A stretch of 34,823 nt of DNA, from positions 1 to 34,823 of the forward strand of contig DDQN01000016.1 in assembly GCA_002342685.1 (NCBI GenBank). The letters are read 5' to 3'. A program made the position numbers and the translations under genes. Below are positions 6,938 to 15,144 of this stretch, in pieces (within the stretch, counting starts at the first letter, position 1; the number at the start of each line of letters is the position of its first letter). The stretch comes from Vibrio sp. UBA2441. Its GTDB lineage: Bacteria > Pseudomonadota > Gammaproteobacteria > Enterobacterales > Vibrionaceae. The notes below the pieces were generated by a model. That model saw only the letters and a list, made by a program, of their open reading frames with translations. It was not told where the DNA came from and ran no database searches.

Positions 6938-8149
6938 TTATTTTTGCGTGTTTAAAGTACGAATTCTACTTGCTAAAGAATATAAACGAATAAACCCGGC
7001 GGCATGGCTTTGATCATATACATCATCTTCGCCAAAGGTTGCAAAACGCTCACAGTATAAGCTGTTATTTGAACGTTTCTGAGTAGCTGTCGCCTGCCCT
7101 TTATAAAGCTTGATAACTACTTCACCGTTCACATCTTGCGCCAGTTCTTCTGAGGCTGCAAGAATAGACTTACACAATGGCGTAAACCAGCGTCCATCAT
7201 AGATAAGGTGAGCGGCTTTAATACCAAGTTCTTCACGGAACTCATAAGAGCTCTTATCCAAAACAAGCTGCTCTACCGAACGAAGTGCTTCCATCATGAT
7301 AGTGCCACCCGGAGTTTCATAACAACCTCGGGACTTCATGCCTACAAGACGATTCTCAACAATATCGATACGGCCAATACCGTGCAGAGCACCTTTTTCA
7401 TTTAGGTACATAAGTGCGTTATATGGTGACATCTCCTCACCATCAACAGAGGTAATCTCGCCTTTTTCTACTTTGATAGAAACGTATTCTGCTTTATCAG
7501 GAGCTTGTTCTGGACTGTTAGTCCAATCCCAACAATCTTCATTTGGTGCGTTCCAGGTTTCTTCCAGAACACCACCTTCGGTTGAGATATGCCAAGCATT
7601 GGCATCACGAGAATAAATTTTGGTTAATGAAGCAGAACAAGGGATATTGCGCTCAGCAAGATAGTCGAGACACTCTTCACGACTGACTAAGTCCCACTCA
7701 CGCCATGGTGCAATCACATGCAGGTCAGGGGCTAATGCAGCAAATGCTCCTTCAAAACGTACCTGATCATTACCCTTACCAGTACAACCATGTGCAAGCG
7801 CATCGGCATTCACTTTACGCGCACACTCTACTTGCGCTTTTGCAATAATAGGGCGAGCCATAGACGTACCTAACAGGTATTTCCCTTCGTATACCGCACC
7901 GGTTTTCAGCGATGGATAGATATACTCAGCAACCATTTCTTCTTTAAGATCTGCAACATAAACTTCCGATGCTCCAGATGCGATAGCTTTCTCTTCAACA
8001 CCTTCAAGTTCTTGTTCGCCCTGACCTACATCGGCAACAAAAGCAACAACTTCACAGTCATAGTTCTCTTTTAACCACGGAATGATTACAGAGGTATCCA
8101 GACCGCCGGAATATGCAACGACAACTTTATTTACTTTAACTTTACTCAT
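6938..8149 (-). CDS. argG: argininosuccinate synthase
   Basis: The enzyme joins citrulline and aspartate with ATP to give argininosuccinate, the step before ArgH. Its length of 403 residues is normal for the type I enzyme. The N-terminal PP-loop V-A-Y-S-G-G-L-D-T-S (about residues 11-20) binds ATP. Y-L-L-G-T-S-M-A-R-P and G-C-T-G-K-G-N-D-Q-V-R-F are family signatures for citrulline and aspartate binding. It lies between argB (86 bp upstream) and argH(A) (115 bp downstream) on one strand, with an AGGAGA Shine-Dalgarno, so all four arg genes probably form one operon. Confidence 0.98.
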   Translation of the reverse strand: MSKVKVNKVVVAYSGGLDTSVIIPWLKENYDCEVVAFVADVGQGEQELEGVEEKAIASGASEVYVADLKEEMVAEYIYPSLKTGAVYEGKYLLGTSMARPIIAKAQVECARKVNADALAHGCTGKGNDQVRFEGAFAALAPDLHVIAPWREWDLVSREECLDYLAERNIPCSASLTKIYSRDANAWHISTEGGVLEETWNAPNEDCWDWTNSPEQAPDKAEYVSIKVEKGEITSVDGEEMSPYNALMYLNEKGALHGIGRIDIVENRLVGMKSRGCYETPGGTIMMEALRSVEQLVLDKSSYEFREELGIKAAHLIYDGRWFTPLCKSILAASEELAQDVNGEVVIKLYKGQATATQKRSNNSLYCERFATFGEDDVYDQSHAAGFIRLYSLASRIRTLNTQK

Positions 8150-8235
8150 GAGTTTCTCCTAATATCCCGGACTGCTCTGGCGGTCAGTTCAACGGGTGGT
8201 AAATCTATTTAACGATTTGATATTTAAATTCTGTT

Positions 8236-9024
8236 TTACTTAGGTAAGAACTGTGTACCTATGCTCTTACCTGAAAATAATTCGGCGAGTTTTTCTGGGT
8301 AGCGCCAAGTTGCCACCTCTATTGGTCTGCCAAGGTCATTTGCAGCATCTAATGCGGCCTGTACTTTTACTATCATTCCATCGGTAATCACTTTACCTTG
8401 GATTAATGCGTCTGCTTCTTGTTGATTTAGATTATTGAGTAAGTGACCTTTACCATCTAAAACGCCACTAACATCAGAAAGAAGAACCAGCTCTGCATCT
8501 AAAGACCCTGCGACAGCGACAGCTGCTTGATCGGCATTAACATTCATCATTTGCCCTTGCAGTGTTAGTCCAATTGAACTGACAATTGGCAGTGCGCCTG
8601 CATCTAGTATCGCCTGAATAACAGTAGGTTGGCCCGGAGTAGCTTTACCTACCGCGCCCAGCTCAGGATCAAGCTCTTCTACCTGACATAAACCACCATC
8701 AGCAAGACAAAGCCCGACAGCATTCAAGCCACTCTTTATCGCTTCTCCTTGCAGAAGCTTATTTGCTGTACCCGCTAACGCACCCGCAATTTCTGGGATT
8801 TGATCATAAGGTGTTACACGCAATCCATTTTTCTTAACCGTTTCCAGTTGCAGCTTTTTCATCAGCTCATCCACCAGATAACCACCACCATGAACAATAA
8901 CTAAATCTCGCTCGGCTTGGTTTTGGTACTCTTTAATGGCGTGAAAAAGTTTACCTAGCGTGTCCGTACTCGAAAGTGCCGCACCGCCTAATTTAATCAC
9001 TAATGGTTTTAGTTCATTACTCAT
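8236..9024 (-). CDS. argB: acetylglutamate kinase
   Basis: The enzyme phosphorylates N-acetylglutamate with ATP, the second arginine step. It belongs to the amino-acid kinase fold: P-L-V-I-K-L-G-G-A-A at the N-terminus, V-I-V-H-G-G-G near residue 45, and the C-terminal V-S-G-V-L-D and T-D-G-M-I-V-K motifs. Starting from the ATG at 9024 gives 262 residues, in line with the short ArgR-controlled type found in enterics. The frame also opens at a GTG at 9036 whose first bases overlap the argC TGA. The ATG is preferred because the family starts close to the lysine-glycine motif, but the GTGA overlap suggests coupling to argC. Confidence 0.97.
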   Translation of the reverse strand: MSNELKPLVIKLGGAALSSTDTLGKLFHAIKEYQNQAERDLVIVHGGGYLVDELMKKLQLETVKKNGLRVTPYDQIPEIAGALAGTANKLLQGEAIKSGLNAVGLCLADGGLCQVEELDPELGAVGKATPGQPTVIQAILDAGALPIVSSIGLTLQGQMMNVNADQAAVAVAGSLDAELVLLSDVSGVLDGKGHLLNNLNQQEADALIQGKVITDGMIVKVQAALDAANDLGRPIEVATWRYPEKLAELFSGKSIGTQFLPK

Positions 9025-9032
9025 TTTAATTC

Positions 9033-10037
9033 TCACACAAGTGAAGTAAGCGGCTCAAAACCGTTACGAATATTTGCACATTGCATCGCATGACTGGATG
9101 CACCCTTTAATAAATTATCTATCGCCGATACCACGATAATATGTTCACCCTGCACCTTCCATCCGATATCACAAAACGGTGTATTTTCTACATCCTGAAT
9201 TCTTGGAATGCCTTGATATTTCAGACGTACTGCAGGTTTATCTTGATAAGCTTTTTCGAAAGCATTCTCTATCTGTTCTTGCGTAACACCTTTAGCTAAC
9301 TTCATGGTGATTGTTGCAAGAATACCTCTTTTGAAATTGCCCAAATGAGGGGAGAAAATTACCTCACAGCCTAAATGACTGGAAATTTCCGGTTGGTGAC
9401 GATGATTAAACAGTCCATAAGCTTGAAGGCTTACCTCACAAAAACTATTTACCATTGTCGCTTTACGTCCCGCACCAGTAACACCACTCACCGCATTGAT
9501 GACAGGCCACTGATTCAGGTCAAGAAAGTTAAGCTCAACGAGCGGTTTTATCGCTAGTTGAGATGCCGTTGGGTAACAGCCAGCAACGGCTATCAAATCC
9601 GATTTCTGTATTGACGTCTCATTCCATTCAGCTAAACCATAAGTGGCATTTTTGAGTAAATCTGAATGTTTATGTTCAAAACCATAAAATTCGGTATAAA
9701 ACTCATCACTTTGAACCCGGTACGCTCCAGACAGGTCAAACACTTGGCAACCTTGTGACAGAAATATTGGAGCAAGGTCATGACTCACCTCGTGCGCGGT
9801 AGCCAAAAATACAATGTCACATGCCTTAGCGACGGCTTGAGGATCAGTAAGCGCTCTGACAGGTAAATCAACAACACCCGCCAACTTGCCATGTAAACTT
9901 CCAATGGATTTATCTGCATCCACACTATTGGCGGAAACATACAAACCTGTTAGCGTGAGCTCAGGGTGTTTTGTTACCAAAAGAGCCAGTTCTGCTCCTG
10001 TATAACCGCTAGCACCAATAATTGTGGTTTTCAACAT
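9033..10037 (-). CDS. argC: N-acetyl-gamma-glutamyl-phosphate reductase
   Basis: The enzyme carries out the NADPH-dependent reduction of N-acetylglutamyl phosphate to the semialdehyde, the third arginine step. At 334 residues it is full length. The Rossmann motif G-A-S-G-Y-T-G-A-E starts at residue 8 and the catalytic cysteine is C154 in V-A-G-C-Y-P-T-A-S. It is the first gene of the operon. The intergenic region shared with divergent argE carries ArgR-box-like sequence, the same arrangement as the enteric argE-argCBH region. Confidence 0.98.
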   Translation of the reverse strand: MLKTTIIGASGYTGAELALLVTKHPELTLTGLYVSANSVDADKSIGSLHGKLAGVVDLPVRALTDPQAVAKACDIVFLATAHEVSHDLAPIFLSQGCQVFDLSGAYRVQSDEFYTEFYGFEHKHSDLLKNATYGLAEWNETSIQKSDLIAVAGCYPTASQLAIKPLVELNFLDLNQWPVINAVSGVTGAGRKATMVNSFCEVSLQAYGLFNHRHQPEISSHLGCEVIFSPHLGNFKRGILATITMKLAKGVTQEQIENAFEKAYQDKPAVRLKYQGIPRIQDVENTPFCDIGWKVQGEHIIVVSAIDNLLKGASSHAMQCANIRNGFEPLTSLV

Positions 10038-10078
10038 TTCACTACACCCATAACCAATGAAAAAAAAGCAAAGCTCAA

Positions 10079-10126
10079 AATGACTATTAATACCTAAAAA
10101 GGGTCATTATTCGGTTTTTTATTCAC
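10079..10126. promoter_or_regulatory. candidate ArgR operator between argC and argE
   Basis: Two imperfect matches to the ARG box (TGAAT-4 A/T-ATTCA) are visible. One is near 10079-10096 (TGACT-ATTA-ATACC). The other is near 10109-10126, where TATTCA at its right end is the intact half-site. The position between the divergent arg genes is where ArgR acts in enterics. The half-sites are degenerate, so this needs a motif score. Confidence 0.4.
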
Positions 10127-10193
10127 AAATAATGATTTAATATGCTTTGTATCGTCTTATGGATTATCTGTCAATAGCGGAAGTGAATATAAT

Positions 10194-11330
10194 ATGAAAA
10201 TACCTAATTTCATCGATGTGTACCAAGGGCTAATTTCAACCTCTTCAATTAGCTCAACTGACCCTAGTTGGGATGAAGGAAATGGCAAAGTTATCGAACT
10301 TTTAGCTAGCTGGCTTAAGGACTTAAAGTTTTCTGTAGAGGTTGAGGAAATTGAGCAAGGCAAGTTTAACTTGCTTGCTAAACGTGGTCAGGGCGAGGGT
10401 GGGTTACTTTTAGCTGGTCATACCGATACCGTACCATTTGATGAAGGTCGCTGGAGTTTCAACCCTCATGCTCTGACAGAATCCAATAACCGGTTTTATG
10501 GATTAGGAACAGCAGATATGAAAGGTTTCTTTGCTTTTATTATCGAAGCTGTCAAAAATATAAATTGGAGCGAGCAAAAAAAGCCTGTTTACATTCTGGC
10601 GACATGCGATGAAGAGACAACAATGCTCGGAGCTCGCCATTTTACCGAAGATACCCTGATAAAGCCCGACTACTGCATTATAGGGGAGCCGACCAGCCTT
10701 ATTCCCGTCAGGGGACACAAAGGTCATGTAGCAAACGCTATTCGTGTTACAGGCAAGTCAGGCCACTCTTCCGATCCGGCTCTTGGTGTTAATGCTATTG
10801 AAATAATGCATGAAGTTCTATTCGCATTAATGCAACTTAGAGATAAATTAATAAAAGAATATCACCACCCCGGCTTCGCTATTCCCTCCCCTACGTTAAA
10901 TCTGGGCCATATACATGGTGGAGATAGTGCTAATCGTATTTGTGGGTGCTGTGAGCTTCATTATGATGTTAGGCCTTTACCGGGCATAAGCCTAGATGGG
11001 CTGAACAATTTACTGAGAGGTGCTTTAAAAGATGTTGAGCTAAAGTGGCCTAACCGGATTACTATTACGCCACTTCACGAACCGATTCCTGGTTATGAAT
11101 GTCAACACGATCATCCTTTTATCTCCAGTATCGAAAATATCAGTGGTACTAAATCCGAGACAGTCAATTACTGCACCGAAGCTCCCTTTCTTCAACAGTT
11201 ATGTCCTACATTGGTATTAGGGCCGGGATCTATTGAGCAAGCACATCAGCCAGATGAGTTTCTTGCTTTTGAGTTTGTAGACCCAACGATCAGGCTGCTG
11301 AGTAAGGCCATTCAGGAATACAGCTTTTAA
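10194..11330 (+). CDS. argE: acetylornithine deacetylase
   Basis: This M20-family metallohydrolase removes acetyl from N-acetylornithine to give ornithine, completing the linear acetyl cycle. At 378 residues it is normal for ArgE. Metal-site residues are visible: H76 and D78 in L-A-G-H-T-D-T-V, the bridging D108 in G-T-A-D-M-K-G, and E140/E141 in T-C-D-E-E-T-T (catalytic Glu and metal ligand). Dimerisation-domain motifs G-H-K-G-H-V and G-K-S-G-H-S-S-D-P follow. It is transcribed divergently from argCBGH and is likely ArgR-controlled through the shared intergenic region. A GGAAG Shine-Dalgarno precedes the ATG. Confidence 0.98.
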   Translation: MKIPNFIDVYQGLISTSSISSTDPSWDEGNGKVIELLASWLKDLKFSVEVEEIEQGKFNLLAKRGQGEGGLLLAGHTDTVPFDEGRWSFNPHALTESNNRFYGLGTADMKGFFAFIIEAVKNINWSEQKKPVYILATCDEETTMLGARHFTEDTLIKPDYCIIGEPTSLIPVRGHKGHVANAIRVTGKSGHSSDPALGVNAIEIMHEVLFALMQLRDKLIKEYHHPGFAIPSPTLNLGHIHGGDSANRICGCCELHYDVRPLPGISLDGLNNLLRGALKDVELKWPNRITITPLHEPIPGYECQHDHPFISSIENISGTKSETVNYCTEAPFLQQLCPTLVLGPGSIEQAHQPDEFLAFEFVDPTIRLLSKAIQEYSF

Positions 11331-11384
11331 CTCACCAATAAACCGACAACATTCTTATAAAATAATGCTGGTCATTCGGACGAG

Positions 11385-11415
11385 AAACATTCTGAAATAT
11401 AATTTCAGAATGTTT
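11385..11415 (+). terminator. strong hairpin after argE
   Basis: Arms AAACATTCTGAAA (11385-11397) and TTTCAGAATGTTT (11403-11415) form a perfect 13-bp stem with loop TATAA. No clean T run follows (AGATTTCTCTTT), so termination may be partial. The inner TGAAA-5-TTTCA also loosely resembles an ARG box. Confidence 0.5.
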
Positions 11416-11476
11416 AGATTTCTCTTTGGTGGAAGAGAAGTACAAATCATAAAAACCATAAAAAATTTCTCTTTAT

Positions 11477-11506
11477 TTGACTCAGCATGCAGAAATTCGC
11501 TAAATT
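11477..11506 (+). promoter_or_regulatory. candidate sigma-70 promoter of ppc
   Basis: TTGACT (11477-11482) and TAAATT (11501-11506) are separated by 18 bp, ending about 50 bp upstream of the ppc ATG. Confidence 0.5.
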
Positions 11507-11558
11507 AACTTAATATCAAGGAAAAGACACTGTAATTTAATTACGAGGCAGGACAAGA

Positions 11559-14192
11559 ATGAATGAGCAATACTCTGCTTTAAAAAGCAATGTGCGAATG
11601 TTGGGCCAATTGCTTGGCAATACGATTAAAGATGCACATGGCGAAGAAATTCTAGAAAAAGTAGAACGCATTCGCCAGCTTTCTAAATCGGCGGAAAGAG
11701 ACAATGATAATGAAGCCCGAGAAGCACTGATAAAAGAGATATCGACATTATCAGACGAACAGTTAAACCCTGTAGCTCGAGCCTTTAATCAATTTCTCAA
11801 TCTAACTAATATAGCTGAGCAATATCACACTATATCGCGCCACTGTGATGCGAACGTCTGTGAACCAGATGCGATTAATACGTTATTCTCAAAGCTAAGT
11901 GCTAATGAGATAAGCAAACTGGATACAGCTCAGTCGATAAAAGAGTTAAATATCGAGCTGGTACTCACCGCTCACCCGACCGAAATTGCTCGTCGAACTA
12001 TGATCAACAAGCTGGTGAAAATCAACGACTGCCTGTCTCAGCTTGAGCTTTCCGATTTATCTGGCAAAGAACGCGAAAAAAATGAACGACGATTAGAGCA
12101 GTTGATTGCACAATCCTGGCACTCTGATGATATGCGGAAACAACGACCTTCGCCTTTAGATGAAGCTAAATGGGGATTTGCGGTTGTAGAAAATTCATTG
12201 TGGCAAGCTGTCCCTGACTTCCTTCGTGAATTTAACGAACAAGTCACTGGCTACTTAGGCGAAGGCCTGCCCATAGATGCCAGACCTGTACATTTTTCAT
12301 CATGGATGGGAGGAGACAGAGATGGAAACCCATTTGTCACTCACAACATCACCCATGAAGTTTTGCATCTATCACGCTGGAAAGCCGCTGATCTTTATCT
12401 GTGTGACATTCAAGAATTAATCAGCGAACTATCAATGGTCAATTGTACCGATGAGCTTCGACAACTCGCTGGTGATGCTCATGAACCTTATCGAGCAATA
12501 CTAAAAGACATCCGTTCACTTCTGATAGATACGCTAGAAGTGCTGGATGCAAAAATTCATGGCACTGACGTCCCTCACAAAGCGATTTTAGAAAGCGTCG
12601 AGCAGCTATGGCAACCACTTCATGCTTGTTACCAGTCTTTACATCAATGCGGAATGGGCGTCATTGCTGATGGTAGTTTGTTAGATACGCTTCGCCGTGT
12701 TAAAGCTTTTGGCGTGCACTTAGTCCGGTTAGATATACGCCAGGAAAGCACTCGCCACTCTGATGTCATTTCAGAACTGACCCGCTACCTAGGTATCGGA
12801 GATTATGACCATTGGAGTGAACAAGACAAGATCGCCTTCCTTGTAAAAGAACTCAGCTCTAAACGCCCATTACTTCCTCGTAACTGGCAGCCTTCAGAGT
12901 CAGTTCAAGAGGTTTTGGACACCTGTAGTATTATTGCTACTCAATCTCGTGAAGCCTTTGGCTCTTATGTTATTTCAATGGCGAGAACAGCATCTGATGT
13001 GTTAGCTGTTCACTTATTGTTACAAGAAGCGGGCTGTCCCTTCCGTATGGATGTTTGTCCTTTATTTGAAACACTGGATGATCTGAATAACTCGGAAGCC
13101 GTTATCAAACAACTACTTGATATCGACTGGTACCGCGGCTATATCCAAAACCACCAAATGGTTATGATTGGGTATTCCGATTCAGCGAAAGATGCCGGCG
13201 TAATGTCCGCTGGTTGGGCACAGTATAGTGCGATGGAATCATTAGTTCAGGTTTGTGAAGATGCCAGCATTGAACTCACCTTATTCCATGGCAGAGGTGG
13301 CACCGTTGGCCGTGGTGGTGCACCGGCTCATGCTGCCCTTCTTTCTCAGCCGCCAAAAAGCTTAAAAGGCGGCCTTAGGGTAACCGAACAAGGTGAAATG
13401 ATCCGATTTAAGCTTGGGCTTCCAGAAGTAGCGGTTACCAGCTTTAATCTATACGCAAGTGCGATTCTTGAAGCAAACCTGCTGCCGCCACCGGAGCCAA
13501 AACAGGAATGGCGAGATCTCATGGAAGTACTGTCTCAAGTGTCATGTGAGTCTTACCGTAACATCGTTAGAGGTGAACCTGATTTTGTTCCTTACTTCAG
13601 GGCAGCAACACCAGAGCAGGAGCTGGGTAAATTACCTCTAGGTTCTCGCCCTTCTAAACGAAACCCTAAAGGGGGAGTAGAGAGTTTACGTGCCATCCCG
13701 TGGATTTTCTCCTGGAGCCAGAATCGACTGGTCCTTCCTGCTTGGCTTGGGGCTGGTGAATCTATCCAATACTCCATAGATAAGGGGCATCAGGATTTAC
13801 TCGAAGAAATGTGTCGGGAATGGCCATTTTTCTCCACCCGCTTAGGCATGCTTGAAATGGTTTACTCCAAGTCGAGTATTGAGATTTCTCGCTATTATGA
13901 CCAAAGGCTTACCGATAAATCGTTATGGCGTTTGGGAGACCAACTTCGAAATCAACTGCAAAAAGATATTAAAACAGTACTTAATGTAGAAAATAACGAA
14001 AACTTGATGCAAAGCAACCCTTGGGGGCTAGAGTCAATTCGCCTACGTAATATCTATGTTCTACCAATGAACATTCTTCAGGCAGAGCTTCTCTACCGAT
14101 CTCGCCAAATGGAGAGTCCTTCTCCAGAGCTAGAAGAGGCGTTAATGGTCACCATTGCGGGAATTGCTGCAGGAATGCGCAATACCGGATAA
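11559..14192 (+). CDS. ppc: phosphoenolpyruvate carboxylase
   Basis: The enzyme is anaplerotic, fixing bicarbonate onto PEP to give oxaloacetate, which also feeds the aspartate family used by the met and arg genes nearby. Its 877 residues are typical of the bacterial enzyme. Catalytic landmarks are the histidine in V-L-T-A-H-P-T-E (H139), the signature G-Y-S-D-S-A-K-D-A-G, the glycine-rich F-H-G-R-G-G-T-V-G-R-G-G loop, and the C-terminal M-R-N-T-G that forms part of the allosteric/active site. It is a single gene between argE and aphA with its own TTGACT-18-TAAATT promoter and a strong hairpin downstream. Confidence 0.99.
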   Translation: MNEQYSALKSNVRMLGQLLGNTIKDAHGEEILEKVERIRQLSKSAERDNDNEAREALIKEISTLSDEQLNPVARAFNQFLNLTNIAEQYHTISRHCDANVCEPDAINTLFSKLSANEISKLDTAQSIKELNIELVLTAHPTEIARRTMINKLVKINDCLSQLELSDLSGKEREKNERRLEQLIAQSWHSDDMRKQRPSPLDEAKWGFAVVENSLWQAVPDFLREFNEQVTGYLGEGLPIDARPVHFSSWMGGDRDGNPFVTHNITHEVLHLSRWKAADLYLCDIQELISELSMVNCTDELRQLAGDAHEPYRAILKDIRSLLIDTLEVLDAKIHGTDVPHKAILESVEQLWQPLHACYQSLHQCGMGVIADGSLLDTLRRVKAFGVHLVRLDIRQESTRHSDVISELTRYLGIGDYDHWSEQDKIAFLVKELSSKRPLLPRNWQPSESVQEVLDTCSIIATQSREAFGSYVISMARTASDVLAVHLLLQEAGCPFRMDVCPLFETLDDLNNSEAVIKQLLDIDWYRGYIQNHQMVMIGYSDSAKDAGVMSAGWAQYSAMESLVQVCEDASIELTLFHGRGGTVGRGGAPAHAALLSQPPKSLKGGLRVTEQGEMIRFKLGLPEVAVTSFNLYASAILEANLLPPPEPKQEWRDLMEVLSQVSCESYRNIVRGEPDFVPYFRAATPEQELGKLPLGSRPSKRNPKGGVESLRAIPWIFSWSQNRLVLPAWLGAGESIQYSIDKGHQDLLEEMCREWPFFSTRLGMLEMVYSKSSIEISRYYDQRLTDKSLWRLGDQLRNQLQKDIKTVLNVENNENLMQSNPWGLESIRLRNIYVLPMNILQAELLYRSRQMESPSPELEEALMVTIAGIAAGMRNTG

Positions 14193-14207
14193 TACATAGC
14201 ACTACAG

Positions 14208-14246
14208 GCAGGACAATAATTCATTATAACCGGATTATTGTCCTGC
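14208..14246 (+). terminator. hairpin terminator after ppc
   Basis: A perfect 13-bp stem (GCAGGACAATAAT at 14208-14220, ATTATTGTCCTGC at 14234-14246) is followed by ACGTTGCA and then a run of T. The T run starts a few bases late, so efficiency may be below that of a textbook terminator. Confidence 0.65.
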
Positions 14247-14383
14247 ACGTTGCATTTTTTTGAGATGTTTGTCGGTTATTTTGGACAACACCCCCCCCCA
14301 TATCGGTTCCAGTTTCATATTTAATGATATGCTTATGCCCCTCTGTGCCGCCATATCTACTACACTTATAAAGGCACAACATA

Positions 14384-14401
14384 GAAAGAGTTAACTCTTT
14401 C
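14384..14401. repeat. 18-bp perfect palindrome upstream of aphA
   Basis: GAAAGAGTTAACTCTTTC is exactly self-complementary. It lies 5 bp upstream of the Qrr-like site. It could be a dimeric-regulator operator, or in RNA a stem that affects access to the pairing site. Confidence 0.75.
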
Positions 14402-14406
14402 AAATT

Positions 14407-14414
14407 CTAGGTGA
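14407..14414 (+). promoter_or_regulatory. possible Qrr sRNA pairing site in the aphA leader
   Basis: CTAGGTGA is fully complementary to UCACCUAG, the segment at the 3' side of the first stem of Vibrio Qrr RNAs as I remember it. Qrr RNAs activate aphA translation in vibrios by pairing in the leader. The site is about 150 nt upstream of the ATG. Eight bases is a short match, and the Qrr sequence of this organism is not in the window. Confidence 0.4.
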
Positions 14415-14561
14415 TTAACGGCTATACGGTGAAGGTGATATAACCTGTCTAAGGCGACTTAGATTGGTTCTGTTTAAATTGCATACAATATTGTGACAAA
14501 GAAGCGCATAAGCAGATTAAACAGTGAGTTTTATAATTTACTTATTATTTGGATTTAAGAC

Positions 14562-15101
14562 ATGTCATTACCACACGTAATCCTTACCGTTCTAAGCACT
14601 CGAGATGCTACCGGATACGACATTACTAAAGAGTTTTCTTACAGCATCGGGTATTTCTGGAAAGCAAGCCACCAGCAAGTTTACAGAGAGCTGAACAAGA
14701 TGGCTCAGAATGAGCTAGTAACCTGCGTACTTCAACCGCAGGAAGGGAAACCAGATCGTAAAGTTTATTCTATTACAGAAGCTGGTAGAAAAGCCTTAGG
14801 TGAATGGTTTGAACAACCAACAACACAACCTACCGTTCGTGACGAGTTCAGTGCTAAATTAATGGCTTGTGCCATTGAACCCTCTGCACCATTTACAAAA
14901 CAAGTCGCGTCATTAATTGAAGAATCAAAACAACTTATCAATCACTATAAAGAGATTGAAGCAAATAACTATGCTGATCCAGTGAACCTTGATAAATCAG
15001 CGCGTTTAGAACGACTGACTCTGCGTCGTAATTTAATACTACGTGAAGCTTGGGTTAGTTGGGCTGAAGAAGTACAAGCTGAATTAGTGAGTATGGGTTA
15101 A
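14562..15101 (+). CDS. aphA: AphA, PadR-family low-cell-density quorum-sensing regulator
   Basis: AphA is a DNA-binding regulator. In vibrios it is the master regulator at low cell density, and in V. cholerae it activates tcpPH with AphB. The 179-residue protein begins M-S-L-P-H-V-I-L-T-V-L-S-T-R-D-A-T-G-Y-D and is near-identical over its first 60 residues to the AphA I remember. The PadR winged helix spans about 1-85 (recognition-helix region W-K-A-S-H-Q-Q-V-Y-R-E-L; wing K-P-D-R-K-V-Y-S-I-T). A helical dimerisation domain follows (L-R-R-N-L-I-L-R-E-A-W). It is monocistronic, convergent with metF, and separated from it by a short heptamer repeat. Regulation is probably by Qrr RNAs and LuxR-type repression through the long leader. 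An ordinary PadR repressor is the alternative but much less likely. Confidence 0.95.
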   Translation: MSLPHVILTVLSTRDATGYDITKEFSYSIGYFWKASHQQVYRELNKMAQNELVTCVLQPQEGKPDRKVYSITEAGRKALGEWFEQPTTQPTVRDEFSAKLMACAIEPSAPFTKQVASLIEESKQLINHYKEIEANNYADPVNLDKSARLERLTLRRNLILREAWVSWAEEVQAELVSMG

Positions 15102-15116
15102 AAGCGGTAAATGATC

Positions 15117-15144
15117 AGTGACCGGTCACCGGTCACCGGTCACC
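15117..15144. repeat. 7-bp tandem repeat (GGTCACC) abutting the metF stop codon
   Basis: Three perfect GGTCACC units (15124-15144) follow a degenerate unit AGTGACC (15117-15123). The junction GTGACCGGTCAC is a palindrome. The array ends at the base next to the metF stop codon (15145-15147) and starts 15 bp after the aphA stop. Confidence 0.85.

Larger units (their letters stand above)
14247..14561 (+). promoter_or_regulatory. long aphA upstream/leader region
   Basis: This gene-free stretch holds a nine-cytosine tract (14291-14299), an 18-bp perfect palindrome (14384-14401), a Qrr-like pairing site (14407-14414) and a TTGCATACAATATTG segment near 14477-14491. AphA genes in other vibrios have long, heavily regulated leaders (Qrr sRNAs, the LuxR/HapR repressor, AphA itself), consistent with the size here. 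I could not place the promoter with confidence. Confidence 0.5.

Noticed and set aside
14504..14520. CRP site upstream of aphA (TGTGACAAAGAAGCGCA region)
   Set aside because: Only the TGTGA half-site is present (near 14493); the opposite half does not match TCACA.
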